DNA of 50,689 bases. Origin: Bacteroidales bacterium (lineage in GTDB: Bacteria > Bacteroidota > Bacteroidia > Bacteroidales > UBA932). A program made the translations under genes and the position numbers. The notes beneath the pieces were generated by a model. It did no database searches. It was not told the DNA's origin and saw only the letters and a program-made list of their open reading frames with translations. How positions within the stretch are numbered: position 1 is the stretch's first letter; each line of letters starts with the position of its first letter. Below, piece after piece: positions 8,524 to 16,441 of the stretch. The DNA lies in assembly GCA_023227835.1 (NCBI GenBank), contig JALOCI010000018.1, forward strand, positions 1-50,689, in the 5' to 3' direction.

Positions 8524-9063
8524 ATGGAAAAGATCACCCTGCACGACAAGAGTTTCCGCATATGCATACCTAATGAACAGATTGAAGAGAGTATCAGGAA
8601 AGTAGCAGACAAGATAAACACCGACTATAAAGATGTTGAATGCCCGTTGTTCCTTGCGGTACTGAATGGTTCATTCATGTTTGCCGCCTCCCTTCTGAAG
8701 TACATAAACTTTGAATGCGAAATATCATTTGTCCGCCTTTCATCATACTGTGGCACGTCATCAACAGGCGAGGTTAAGCAAATTCTCGGATTCAACAAGC
8801 CTCTTGAGGGAAGAAGCGTAATTGTAGTTGAAGATATCGTCGACAGCGGTGAGACAATGGTTGAGATGAACAAGACACTGCTTTCTGCTAATGTAAAGGA
8901 CGCAAGGATCTGTACCCTTCTGTTAAAACCGGATGCGTACAAGAAAGATCTCAAGATTGACTACGTTGCAATGAGCATCCCTAATGATTTTATTGTCGGT
9001 TTCGGACTGGATTACGATGAACTCGGAAGACAGTATAAGGATATATATGTATTGGATGAATAA
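8524..9063 (+). CDS. hpt: Hypoxanthine phosphoribosyltransferase
   Basis: This purine-salvage enzyme makes IMP (and often GMP) from the base and PRPP. The 179-residue protein carries the PRPP-binding loop VIVVEDIVDSGETM at about residues 98-112 and the substrate region around VLNGSFMF. The frame is open 26 codons further upstream to 8446, but that would overlap purE and the promoter-like element. ATG at 8524 (MEKITLHDKSF) gives the normal length. adk follows after 11 nt. Confidence 0.95.
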   Translation: MEKITLHDKSFRICIPNEQIEESIRKVADKINTDYKDVECPLFLAVLNGSFMFAASLLKYINFECEISFVRLSSYCGTSSTGEVKQILGFNKPLEGRSVIVVEDIVDSGETMVEMNKTLLSANVKDARICTLLLKPDAYKKDLKIDYVAMSIPNDFIVGFGLDYDELGRQYKDIYVLDE

Positions 9064-9074
9064 TCTATAACAAT

Positions 9075-9653
9075 ATGAAGTATTATATAATTTTCGGCCC
9101 TCCCGGTGCCGGTAAGGGAACACAATCCGTGCTTCTTGCAGAGAGGTACGCCCTTAGACACATTTCTACAGGAGAGCTGTTAAGAAAGGAGATCGGGAGT
9201 AAAAGTGAACTTGGTCTCAAAGTTAAAGCCATTATAGAAAATGGAAAACTTGTCGATGATGACACGATACTGGAACTGCTTAACAAAGTGATATCCGAAA
9301 CTAAAAACGGCACCAAGGGATATATCCTTGACGGCTATCCCAGGACTATCCCACAGGCAGAATCCCTGGACAAGATTCTTGAGGCAAAGGGACAAGAAAT
9401 CACGGCAGTAATCTCTCTTGAGATAGATGAAGAGGTTATATTCCAGCGTATAGCTTTAAGAGCGCAGATGGAAGACAGGAAAGATGATATGGACAGGGCA
9501 ACCATCGAGAACAGGATTGTTCAATATCATAAGAAAACTGAACCTCTTATCGCCTATTACAAAGAGAGCGGAAGATATTACCGGGTTAACGGGAATAAGA
9601 GTATAGACGAAAACTTCAAGGATATCTGTGATATCATTGACAAAATTAAATAA
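9075..9653 (+). CDS. adk: Adenylate kinase, short form
   Basis: This enzyme catalyses AMP + ATP = 2 ADP. It is 192 residues long with the P-loop GPPGAGKGTQS at about 7-17, STGELLRKEI, the AMP-binding LDGYPRTIPQA and a C-terminal RYYRVNGNKSIDE region. The short LID segment (RAQMEDRKDD) lacks the four zinc cysteines, matching the about 190-residue Bacteroidota form rather than the 214-residue enterobacterial one. It sits between hpt (11 nt) and obg (5 nt), an arrangement frequent in the phylum. Confidence 0.96.
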   Translation: MKYYIIFGPPGAGKGTQSVLLAERYALRHISTGELLRKEIGSKSELGLKVKAIIENGKLVDDDTILELLNKVISETKNGTKGYILDGYPRTIPQAESLDKILEAKGQEITAVISLEIDEEVIFQRIALRAQMEDRKDDMDRATIENRIVQYHKKTEPLIAYYKESGRYYRVNGNKSIDENFKDICDIIDKIK

Positions 9654-9658
9654 TTAAG

Positions 9659-10651
9659 ATGGGCAATTCCAACTTTGTAGATTACGTCAGGCTTCTTTGC
9701 CAATCAGGTAACGGAGGAAAAGGTTCTATGCACCTTCGCAGGGAGAAATTCGTGGCAAAAGGCGGCCCTGACGGAGGGGATGGCGGACGAGGCGGCCATA
9801 TTATCCTTAGGGGAAATGCCCAGACTTGGACTCTTATACATCTTAAATACAGGAAGCATATCAGAGCCGAACATGGTGAGGCGGGTGGCGGCCAGCTAAG
9901 ACATGGAGCTGACGGAAAGGATATCATACTTGACGTCCCGCTTGGAACAGTTGCGAAGCTTGCCGAGACCGGAGAGATTCTGTTTGAGATTACTGAGGAT
10001 GGAGAGGAGAAAATTCTTGCTAAAGGAGGCCGAGGTGGATTAGGAAACGATTTTTTCAAAAGTGCCACTAACCAGACCCCCAGATTTGCACAACCAGGTG
10101 AGCCTGGTACTGAGAACTGGTATATTCTGGAGTTGAAGATTCTTGCCGATGTCGGTCTTGTCGGCTTTCCAAATGCAGGAAAATCCACACTTTTATCGAC
10201 CATCTCAGCCGCTCGGCCAAAAGTTGCAGACTATGCCTTTACAACTCTCGAGCCCAGCATCGGAATAGTTGAGTATCACGACAACAAATCCTTCGTTATG
10301 GCGGACATACCCGGTATTATTGAAGGAGCACACGAAGGCAGGGGACTTGGTCTCAGATTTCTGAAACATATTGAGAGAAACTCAATGTTACTGTTCATGA
10401 TTCCAGCTGACAGCAAGGATATAGCAACTGAATACAAGATACTTCTCAATGAACTCAAACAATACAATCCTGAATTACTGGACAAAGAGAGGCTGCTTGC
10501 TGTCACAAAATCCGACATGCTGGATGATGAGCTTGAGAAAGAGATAAAAAAGCACCTTCCCCGCAAGATTAAGCATATATTTATATCCTCAATAACCGGA
10601 AAAAATATAGCTAAGCTAAAAGATATGATTTGGACATCACTAAACACTTAA
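9659..10651 (+). CDS. obg: GTPase Obg/CgtA
   Basis: This essential ribosome-associated GTPase acts in 50S maturation and stress control. The 330-residue protein has a glycine-rich OBG fold at about 1-160 (GGDGGRGGHI and similar). The G domain follows with G1 GFPNAGKST, G3 DIPGIIEGA, a G4-like TKSD in VTKSD, and G5 SSITGKN. It stops right after the G domain and has no long C-terminal extension. It starts 5 nt after adk. A PAP2 gene starts 3 nt after its stop. Confidence 0.96.
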   Translation: MGNSNFVDYVRLLCQSGNGGKGSMHLRREKFVAKGGPDGGDGGRGGHIILRGNAQTWTLIHLKYRKHIRAEHGEAGGGQLRHGADGKDIILDVPLGTVAKLAETGEILFEITEDGEEKILAKGGRGGLGNDFFKSATNQTPRFAQPGEPGTENWYILELKILADVGLVGFPNAGKSTLLSTISAARPKVADYAFTTLEPSIGIVEYHDNKSFVMADIPGIIEGAHEGRGLGLRFLKHIERNSMLLFMIPADSKDIATEYKILLNELKQYNPELLDKERLLAVTKSDMLDDELEKEIKKHLPRKIKHIFISSITGKNIAKLKDMIWTSLNT

Positions 10652-10654
10652 ACG

Positions 10655-11254
10655 ATGTTTGAGAGAATTATTGATTTTGACAAATCGCTTTTTCTTACTC
10701 TGAATCATGCTACAACTCCATTTCTCGACGGAGTGATGATATTTGCATCTGAAAAATTCACTTGGACACCTCTCTACATTGCCATTATCTTCTTTACATT
10801 TTTTAAAGTTGACAATCATAGGCTTGCCCTAAGGCCCATAAAACCTGCTTTTCTTACTCTTGCAGGCATTCTTTTAACATTTGCACTCACAGACATGATT
10901 TCGGCAAGTGTTATCAAGGACTCTGTCCAAAGATTGAGACCGGGACATGACCCTGAACTTGAAGGATTTGTAAGAATGCTTGACGGTAAGGGGGGATTGT
11001 ACGGCTTTGTGTCAAGTCATGCCGCCAACGTGTTCGGACTGGCTTTCTTTACCTCTTTCACTTTCAGGAAGAGATGGTATTCGGTAATGATTTTCTCATG
11101 GGCTTCACTTGTAAGCTATAGCAGAATATATGTCGGAAGGCACTTTCCTCTTGACGTTATCTGCGGTGCTTTACTTGGAATTCTTATTGGATGGATTATA
11201 TATAAAATTATAAGCCCTGAAGGGTGGTTTAACCATTTTTTCAAAAGAACATGA
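10655..11254 (+). CDS. PAP2-family membrane phosphatase
   Basis: This is a 199-residue integral membrane protein with the three PAP2 motifs: KDSVQRLRP, then FVSSHAANVFG (motif SxHA), then SRIYVGRHFPLDV. The family removes phosphate from lipid phosphates such as undecaprenyl pyrophosphate or phosphatidate; the substrate here cannot be told from sequence. About five hydrophobic segments are visible. It overlaps lplA by 4 nt (ATGA), so it is translationally coupled to it. Confidence 0.9.
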   Translation: MFERIIDFDKSLFLTLNHATTPFLDGVMIFASEKFTWTPLYIAIIFFTFFKVDNHRLALRPIKPAFLTLAGILLTFALTDMISASVIKDSVQRLRPGHDPELEGFVRMLDGKGGLYGFVSSHAANVFGLAFFTSFTFRKRWYSVMIFSWASLVSYSRIYVGRHFPLDVICGALLGILIGWIIYKIISPEGWFNHFFKRT

Positions 11255-12237
11255 TATACATAATTGACAACAACACTGATCCATACTGGAATCTGGCTGC
11301 TGAGGAGTATCTTTTCAAAAACATGACACAGCCTGTCTTCAGACTGTGGCAGAATGACAATGCAATAATAATTGGGATGCATCAGAATGCTCTTGCCGAG
11401 ATAAATATCGACTATGTAGACAAAAACGGTATAAAGGTAGTGAGAAGGATTTCCGGCGGAGGTGCAGTATACCATGATATGGGCAATCTTAATTTCACAT
11501 TTATCGATAACAGGAGTGAAACTGAGGAGAGTTCCGCGATGTTCGCCAGATTTACCAAACCTATAATCGATGCATTGAAGAAGCTGAAGATTGATGCTTA
11601 CCTTGAAGGGAGAAACGATTTGTTAATTGACGGGAGGAAATTTTCAGGGAATGCCGTTGCTGTATATAAGGACAGAATTCTGCAACACGGCACATTGCTC
11701 TTTTCGTCATCTATGAAGGACCTGTCTCAGGCTCTGGCCGGCAGACCTGAGAAATTTGTCAGCAAATCCGTAAAGTCAAACCGGGCAAGAGTTACCAACA
11801 TAACTGAACATCTGAAAGAGGACATGTCTATCGATGATTTTATCTTGTTTCTGGAGAAGGAGATTGCTGTTGCGGAAAGATATGAAAGATACCACTATAC
11901 CGAACAGGATATGGAAGCCATCAATCATTTAAGAGAGACCAAATACAGCCAGGATTGGTGGAATCTGGGCTCTGCACCTGCTTATAAATTTTCTAAAGTA
12001 TGTCAGTTCCCGGGAGGGCTGGTCGAGATATACATGGAAGTCTCAAAAGGTATAATAAACGACATCCGTATATTTGGCAGTTATTTCTTTACAAAGGAGA
12101 CTTCCGACATTGAGAAATTGCTGACCGGCTGCAACCACAACAGAACGGAGATTGAGAGGAGGCTGGAAACAATAAACCTCTCTCATTATTTCAATAATAT
12201 AACGAGAGAGGAGTTTATTACATTATTCTGGAATTAA
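11251..12237 (+). CDS. lplA: Lipoate-protein ligase A
   Basis: This enzyme attaches free lipoate, via lipoyl-AMP, to E2 subunits and GcvH. The 328-residue protein has the lipoate-binding RRISGGGAVYHDMGN loop, then GRNDLLIDGRKFSGNA with the catalytic-region lysine. The C-terminal accessory domain of full-length LplA is present. The start ATG overlaps the PAP2 stop. The stop is 10 nt from the stop of the convergent hpf gene. Confidence 0.93.
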   Translation: MIYIIDNNTDPYWNLAAEEYLFKNMTQPVFRLWQNDNAIIIGMHQNALAEINIDYVDKNGIKVVRRISGGGAVYHDMGNLNFTFIDNRSETEESSAMFARFTKPIIDALKKLKIDAYLEGRNDLLIDGRKFSGNAVAVYKDRILQHGTLLFSSSMKDLSQALAGRPEKFVSKSVKSNRARVTNITEHLKEDMSIDDFILFLEKEIAVAERYERYHYTEQDMEAINHLRETKYSQDWWNLGSAPAYKFSKVCQFPGGLVEIYMEVSKGIINDIRIFGSYFFTKETSDIEKLLTGCNHNRTEIERRLETINLSHYFNNITREEFITLFWN

Positions 12238-12247
12238 CCGGAATTAT

Positions 12248-12541
12248 CTATCTTCTTTCTTTTTTCTCTTTATGTTTTATTAAAATATCCTTAAGCACGT
12301 CTACGCAATCTACCAGTGCATCCTCAAATTTCATTGAGTGTCGCTCTACGACAACCTCATCCCCCGGTACTTTAATAATCAACTTTACATTTTTGTTATC
12401 ATACTCGGGAAGAAGGCTCAGCACAACATCTATGCCCAGTATTCCCTCATAGAAACGAGGAAGTTTACCAAGTTTCTTCTCAATAAAGTCGATCAGCTTC
12501 TGATCTGCATCAAACTTGAGAGATTGAATTCTAATGTCCAT
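12248..12541 (-). CDS. hpf: Ribosome hibernation promoting factor, short form (HPF/RaiA family)
   Basis: This is a 97-residue sigma-54-modulation/S30EA family protein. It binds the 30S decoding centre and inactivates ribosomes in slow growth. The beta-alpha-beta-beta-beta-alpha pattern is visible, starting MDIRIQSLKFDAD and ending in a basic helix (LIKHKEKKERR). It lacks the C-terminal dimerisation domain of long HPF. ATG lies 2 nt after the xerC stop. A strong AGGAGG Shine-Dalgarno 6 nt upstream is formed by the last codons of xerC. Confidence 0.9.
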   Translation of the reverse strand: MDIRIQSLKFDADQKLIDFIEKKLGKLPRFYEGILGIDVVLSLLPEYDNKNVKLIIKVPGDEVVVERHSMKFEDALVDCVDVLKDILIKHKEKKERR

Positions 12542-12543
12542 AA

Positions 12544-13437
12544 TTATCCTCCTTTTTTTGCTCTTGGATGAGCGGTTAAAAAAACTTTTTTCAATTGTTC
12601 AAAAGAATTGTGAGTATACACTTGTGTTGCCGCAAGTGATGAATGCCCAAGAACCTCTTTTATACTATTCAGGTCTGCCCCGTTATTGAGCAGATGCGTT
12701 GCTATACTATGCCTGAGCAGGTGAGGGGATCTCTTGCCGGAAAATCCTTCCACTCCGGTAAGCTCTCTCTTTACTGTATTGTTAACAAAAGAGAGGTATA
12801 ATGGTTTACCGAAATCTGTAACAAATAAAGGTGAAGACGGGGTTGACAGGAAAAGTTCCGAGTAAGAGGCCAGATATCTTTCCAGCTCCTCCCGCAAAGA
12901 ACCGGTAACTGGAATCTCTCTTTGTTTGTCACCCTTTCCGGTAACACGGAACAGAGAGCGCCCCCTGTCCCAGTCAGAGATCTTTAGCCCTGCAAGCTCT
13001 GCCCGTCGCATTCCGGTATTGTACAGTGTTGCCACAATGGTTCTGTCACGAAGTGATCTGAAATCGTCATCCACCTCATGTGAGAAATAATTCTCAACTG
13101 CCCGCTCGGTATAAAACTGCGGTAATTTCTTTGACTGCTTCGGCCTGTGTATTCTCTTTACAGGATTTGTCCCAAGCTCCCCGTTCCTGACAAGATAGTC
13201 GCAAAAACTGCTCAATGCAGAAAGTTTGAGATTCATAGTCCTTGAAGAAATTCCGGATTCAAGTCCGGAAGCGACAAATCCTCTTATGAGATTCGGAATA
13301 AGCATTCCGGTACTCTGATTGCCAGTATCTCCCGATGCAAATGCAAAGAACTCCTTTATATACCCTTCATAAAGTGTCAATGTCCTGGGAGAGTATCTTT
13401 TCTGAACTTTGAGATATTCGATAAACCCTTCAACCAT
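12544..13437 (-). CDS. xerC: Tyrosine recombinase XerC/XerD
   Basis: This site-specific recombinase resolves chromosome dimers at dif. It has 297 residues: a SAM-like N-terminal core-binding domain at about 1-90 and a catalytic domain with Arg144 (TGMRRAEL), Lys168 (GKGDKQR), His239-x-x-Arg242 (HLLRH), His265 (LGHSS) and nucleophile Tyr274 (QVYTH). It is intact, is linked to hpf and lacks integrase-type neighbours. That argues for a housekeeping Xer protein and not a phage integrase. XerC versus XerD cannot be decided from sequence alone. Confidence 0.92.
   Translation of the reverse strand: MVEGFIEYLKVQKRYSPRTLTLYEGYIKEFFAFASGDTGNQSTGMLIPNLIRGFVASGLESGISSRTMNLKLSALSSFCDYLVRNGELGTNPVKRIHRPKQSKKLPQFYTERAVENYFSHEVDDDFRSLRDRTIVATLYNTGMRRAELAGLKISDWDRGRSLFRVTGKGDKQREIPVTGSLREELERYLASYSELFLSTPSSPLFVTDFGKPLYLSFVNNTVKRELTGVEGFSGKRSPHLLRHSIATHLLNNGADLNSIKEVLGHSSLAATQVYTHNSFEQLKKVFLTAHPRAKKGG
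12548..12553 (-). promoter_or_regulatory. Shine-Dalgarno of hpf, inside the 3' end of xerC
   Basis: AGGAGG on the minus strand overlaps the terminal Gly-Gly codons of XerC and is followed by ATAATT and the hpf ATG (6-nt spacing). This is a near-optimal site in a genome that mostly lacks them. Confidence 0.75.
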
Positions 13438-13467
13438 ACTCCAAATTTCTTCTTGACACTAATATAC

Positions 13468-13502
13468 AAAAAAAAACCGGCACTCCGAAAAAACGGAGCG
13501 CC
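13468..13502 (-). terminator. Rho-independent terminator of rpsU
   Basis: On the minus strand, stem arms GGCGCTCCG and CGGAGTGCC (one G-T pair) flank a T6 loop, followed by GG and a run of nine T. It lies 25 nt after the rpsU stop and separates rpsU from xerC. It is the only textbook intrinsic terminator I found in the window. Confidence 0.9.
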
Positions 13503-13526
13503 AATTTTAATATTTTACGTCTGATA

Positions 13527-13718
13527 CTACTCCTCGTTCAAACGAAGAGATTGTACATAAATTGCTTTCTTAATTTCATCGCGTCTCTTGACAGATGGCT
13601 TTACAAAAGTCTTTCTGCCTCTGAGCTCGCGGACAATGCCGGTTTTCTCAAATTTACGTTTAAATTTCTTCAACGCTCTTTCAATATTCTCACCCTCTTT
13701 GATAGGTACTATAATCAT
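13527..13718 (-). CDS. rpsU: 30S ribosomal protein bS21
   Basis: This 63-residue protein of the 30S platform starts MIIVPIKEGENIERAL and has the basic body KKFKRKFEKTGIVREL. In Bacteroidia ribosomes bS21 is known to help hide the anti-Shine-Dalgarno of 16S rRNA. The frame extends 20 codons upstream to a TTG, but ATG at 13718 is certain: it matches the family N-terminus and has a perfect Shine-Dalgarno 8 nt upstream. The gene has its own promoter and terminator, so it is monocistronic. Confidence 0.97.
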   Translation of the reverse strand: MIIVPIKEGENIERALKKFKRKFEKTGIVRELRGRKTFVKPSVKRRDEIKKAIYVQSLRLNEE

Positions 13719-13726
13719 ACGGCAAA

Positions 13727-13734
13727 CACCTCCT
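13727..13734 (-). promoter_or_regulatory. Perfect 8-nt Shine-Dalgarno of rpsU
   Basis: AGGAGGTG on the minus strand is complementary to the full CACCUCCU 3' end of 16S rRNA, with an 8-nt spacer to ATG. bS21-dependent autoregulation through such a site is established in Flavobacterium; here it is inferred from the site. Confidence 0.9.
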
Positions 13735-13747
13735 TTTTTTAGGATTG

Positions 13748-13779
13748 CAAAAGTATGGATTATTTTGATAAAAGACAAC
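13748..13779 (-). promoter_or_regulatory. Promoter of rpsU
   Basis: Minus-strand TACTTTTG (13748-13755) matches the -7 consensus exactly. GTTG (13776-13779) sits 20 nt upstream as a near -33 element. The resulting leader would be short and contain the Shine-Dalgarno. Confidence 0.7.
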
Positions 13780-13823
13780 TTACCGGAAATATTTTTAGTA
13801 ATTTCGTATAAAATTAAATAAAA

Positions 13824-15857
13824 ATGAACTTAGTGGACTTTAGAAAATCGATAGTGCAAGGCATCCCTGACACTCTTCCTGAAATGAGAAAATATGAAAC
13901 CGAAATCAATCATGCTCCTAAGAGAAAGGATATTCTGACAACAAAGGAGAAGGAACTGGCACTCAGAAACGCATTGAGATACTTCCCGCAAAAACATCAT
14001 AAGATACTTGCCCCGGAATTTGCAAAGGAGCTTCAGGATTACGGCAGGATTTACATGTACCGTTTCCGTCCGGATTATAAAATGGCTGCCAGGCACATAG
14101 ATGACTACCCTTATAAATCACGTCAGGCTGCTGCAATAATGATGATGATAAACAACAATCTTGACTATGCGGTTGCCCAACACCCTCACGAGCTTATCAC
14201 TTACGGGGGAAATGGCGCCGTTTTCCAGAACTGGGCTCAGTATCTTCTTACCATGCAGTATCTCTCTCAGATGACCGATGAACAGACGCTTGTCCTCTAT
14301 TCAGGCCATCCGCTGGGACTATTCCCTTCACACAAAGAGGCACCGAGAGTCATTGTCACCAACGGGATGGTTATTCCCAACTACTCTTCAAAGGATCACT
14401 GGGAAAAGTTCAACGCTCTCGGAGTATCACAATATGGTCAGATGACAGCCGGATCTTTCATGTATATCGGTCCTCAGGGCATAGTCCACGGAACAACCAT
14501 TACAGTACTTAACGCTGCCAGGATGAGGTCCGAAAAGGGATTAAACAATTTTGGCGGTAAAGTCTTTGTAAGCTCGGGGCTTGGAGGAATGTCCGGTGCC
14601 CAGCCTAAAGCAGCTGTGATAGCAGGTGTAATAGGAATTGTTGCAGAAATCAATCCGAAGGCTGTTCAGACAAGATACACACAAGGATGGGTAGATGAGG
14701 TTTTTACCGATTTGGACCTTCTTATGACAAGGGTAATCTCAGCAAAGAAGAAAAAAGAATCGGTATCTATTGCATACCAAGGCAATATAGTTGACCTATG
14801 GGAAAAATTCATCGAAGCCGGTGTGGATGTTGACCTTGGAAGTGATCAGACTTCACTTCATAATCCGTGGTCGGGCGGATATTATCCTGCCGGCATTTCG
14901 TTTGAGGAATCAAACCGTTTAATGGCCGATGATCCTGATAAGTTCGGACTATTAGTCCAGGAGTCTTTAAGAAGGCAAGTGACCGCAATTAACAAGCTAA
15001 CAAAAAAGGGCATGTATTTCTTCGATTATGGAAATGCCTTTTTACTTGAAGCATCCAGGGCCGGTGCAGATATAATGTCGCCTGACGGCACTTTCAGATA
15101 CCCTTCATACGTTCAGGACATCATGGGGCCACTCTTCTTTGATTACGGTTTCGGCCCTTTCAGATGGGTATGCACCTCATGCAAGCCGGAAGACCTTCAG
15201 ATCACAGATGAAATTGCAGCCGAGGTACTTGAAAAAATCCTGACGTCCGCACCTGATGAGATAAAAAGTCAGCTTTCCGACAATATACACTGGATAAAAG
15301 AGGCAGCTAAGAACAAACTTGTTGTTGGCTCTCAGGCACGTATACTGTATGCTGACTCAGAAGGAAGGACAGAGATTGCCCTTGCCATGAACAAGGCAAT
15401 TGCAGACGGCAGAATTTCGGCCCCGGTTGTACTTGGAAGGGATCATCATGATGTCTCTGGAACAGACTCTCCATTCAGAGAGACTTCAAATATTTATGAC
15501 GGTTCCGGTTTTACTGCAGATATGGCTGTTCAGAACGTAATCGGGGACTCTTTCAGAGGGGCTACCTGGGTCTCTATACACAATGGTGGTGGTGTCGGTT
15601 GGGGAGAGGTTATAAATGGAGGCTTCGGAATGGTTATTGACGGAACTCCTGAATCTGAGAAAAAGATCAGGGAGATGCTGCTTTGGGATGTTAATAACGG
15701 AATTTCAAGGAGAGCCTGGGCAAGAAACACAGGAGCAATATCTGCCATTAAGAGGGAGATGGAGAGAACTCCTCTTCTGAAAGTAACTTTACCGAATATC
15801 GCAGATGATAAATTAATAAGCGAGACTGCGGAACATCATTTTAACAGGATATCCTAG
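13824..15857 (+). CDS. hutU: Urocanate hydratase
   Basis: This NAD-dependent enzyme of histidine degradation turns urocanate into 4-imidazolone-5-propionate. It has 677 residues, the long form usual in Bacteroidota. Conserved blocks: ITYGGNGAVFQNWAQ, VSSGLGGMSGAQPKAA, the active-site stretch GSDQTSLHNPWSGGYYPAG, and CTSCKPEDL. A TAATTTCG at 13799-13806 may be its -7 element. No other hut gene (hutH, hutI, ftcD) is in the window, so it is an isolated gene here. Its 3' end overlaps the convergent lipocalin gene by about 45 nt. Confidence 0.96.
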   Translation: MNLVDFRKSIVQGIPDTLPEMRKYETEINHAPKRKDILTTKEKELALRNALRYFPQKHHKILAPEFAKELQDYGRIYMYRFRPDYKMAARHIDDYPYKSRQAAAIMMMINNNLDYAVAQHPHELITYGGNGAVFQNWAQYLLTMQYLSQMTDEQTLVLYSGHPLGLFPSHKEAPRVIVTNGMVIPNYSSKDHWEKFNALGVSQYGQMTAGSFMYIGPQGIVHGTTITVLNAARMRSEKGLNNFGGKVFVSSGLGGMSGAQPKAAVIAGVIGIVAEINPKAVQTRYTQGWVDEVFTDLDLLMTRVISAKKKKESVSIAYQGNIVDLWEKFIEAGVDVDLGSDQTSLHNPWSGGYYPAGISFEESNRLMADDPDKFGLLVQESLRRQVTAINKLTKKGMYFFDYGNAFLLEASRAGADIMSPDGTFRYPSYVQDIMGPLFFDYGFGPFRWVCTSCKPEDLQITDEIAAEVLEKILTSAPDEIKSQLSDNIHWIKEAAKNKLVVGSQARILYADSEGRTEIALAMNKAIADGRISAPVVLGRDHHDVSGTDSPFRETSNIYDGSGFTADMAVQNVIGDSFRGATWVSIHNGGGVGWGEVINGGFGMVIDGTPESEKKIREMLLWDVNNGISRRAWARNTGAISAIKREMERTPLLKVTLPNIADDKLISETAEHHFNRIS

Positions 15858-16328
15858 CTTGGCCGCGTAATCTTTCATTTCAAGGATTACGCGGGCATCA
15901 AGGTCCTTATCCCTTGCAATAATCCATAAAACATCTCCTTCAGGAGAACCTACCAGCGCGGCGGTGTAATCCGGATTTACCTTAAGAACCCAGTAATCTT
16001 CCGAAAATGGCCAATTGAAAGAGACCTTCATTTTGGATGGGTTCATCTTATCCGGAACCCAACCTTTTCCTTTCCACTGCTTGATTCTTGTCCTGTCACT
16101 AATCAGACGGCCCTCATTAACAATAGTGAAAGATCCGTCCTCCATCAAGGTAAACAGTGATGTACACTCTTCAAGTCCATCCTGAATCTTGTTTGGGAGG
16201 CGTTCAATCTCATACCATCTTCCCATATACTTTTCTGTCTCGAAAGGCTTAACTGTCTCAGAAACAATGTATGCTGACGAGCACGATGACGCAGTTATTA
16301 AAAGAATTGCTGAAATTAAATACTTCAT
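15813..16328 (-). CDS. blc: Outer-membrane lipocalin (Blc family)
   Basis: This is a 171-residue lipoprotein with a short signal and lipobox ending at Cys16 (TASSC). The lipocalin signature GRWYEIERLPN follows. The later NPDYTAALVGSP and LWIIARD strands are typical of Blc, which binds lysophospholipids or fatty acids at the outer membrane. It is transcribed alone. Its 3' end overlaps hutU. It is divergent from the iron-sulfur protein gene across 113 nt, which hold a clear inverted repeat. Confidence 0.92.
   Translation of the reverse strand: MKYLISAILLITASSCSSAYIVSETVKPFETEKYMGRWYEIERLPNKIQDGLEECTSLFTLMEDGSFTIVNEGRLISDRTRIKQWKGKGWVPDKMNPSKMKVSFNWPFSEDYWVLKVNPDYTAALVGSPEGDVLWIIARDKDLDARVILEMKDYAAKLGYPVKMMFRSLAY
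15863..15894. repeat. Perfect 10-bp inverted repeat near the hutU stop
   Basis: Arms CCGCGTAATC and GATTACGCGG pair perfectly around a 12-nt loop. It begins about 6 nt after the hutU stop and lies inside the end of blc. No U-tract follows. It may end or protect the hutU transcript. Confidence 0.5.
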
Positions 16329-16373
16329 TTACAATCTTGATTAGTGTAGGTTTTTATTCATCAAATTCTGTAC

Positions 16374-16397
16374 CAAGTGTATCATATATTACACTTG
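16374..16397. promoter_or_regulatory. 8-bp inverted repeat, candidate operator between blc and the iron-sulfur gene
   Basis: CAAGTGTA and TACACTTG are perfect inverted copies around an 8-nt AT-rich spacer. Further GTGTA words lie nearby (about 16344-16348 and 16402-16406). It lies 18 nt upstream of the TATTTTTG element of the plus-strand gene, a plausible activator or repressor position. The regulator is unknown. Confidence 0.45.
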
Positions 16398-16414
16398 ATT
16401 TGTGTAAAGAGGGA

Positions 16415-16422
16415 TATTTTTG
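16415..16422 (+). promoter_or_regulatory. Candidate -7 element of the iron-sulfur protein gene
   Basis: TATTTTTG matches TAnnTTTG exactly, 19 nt before the ATG. The nearest TTTG is 12 nt and a CTTG 17 nt upstream, both closer than the usual 19-21. Confidence 0.45.
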
Positions 16423-16441
16423 TAAAAAAATATTAAAAAAC

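Noticed and set aside
9682..10203. Long open frame opposite obg (about 173 codons)
   Set aside because: It is a shadow of the Gly-rich obg sequence: proline-rich and low in complexity, with no start signal.
12544..13437. The tyrosine recombinase as sign of an integrated element
   Set aside because: It is linked to hpf in an arrangement common in the phylum, and no att repeats, tRNA or cargo are beside it.
16271..16441. 57-codon extension of the iron-sulfur protein
   Set aside because: It overlaps blc and the inverted repeat/-7 region; the family motif begins right after ATG at 16442.
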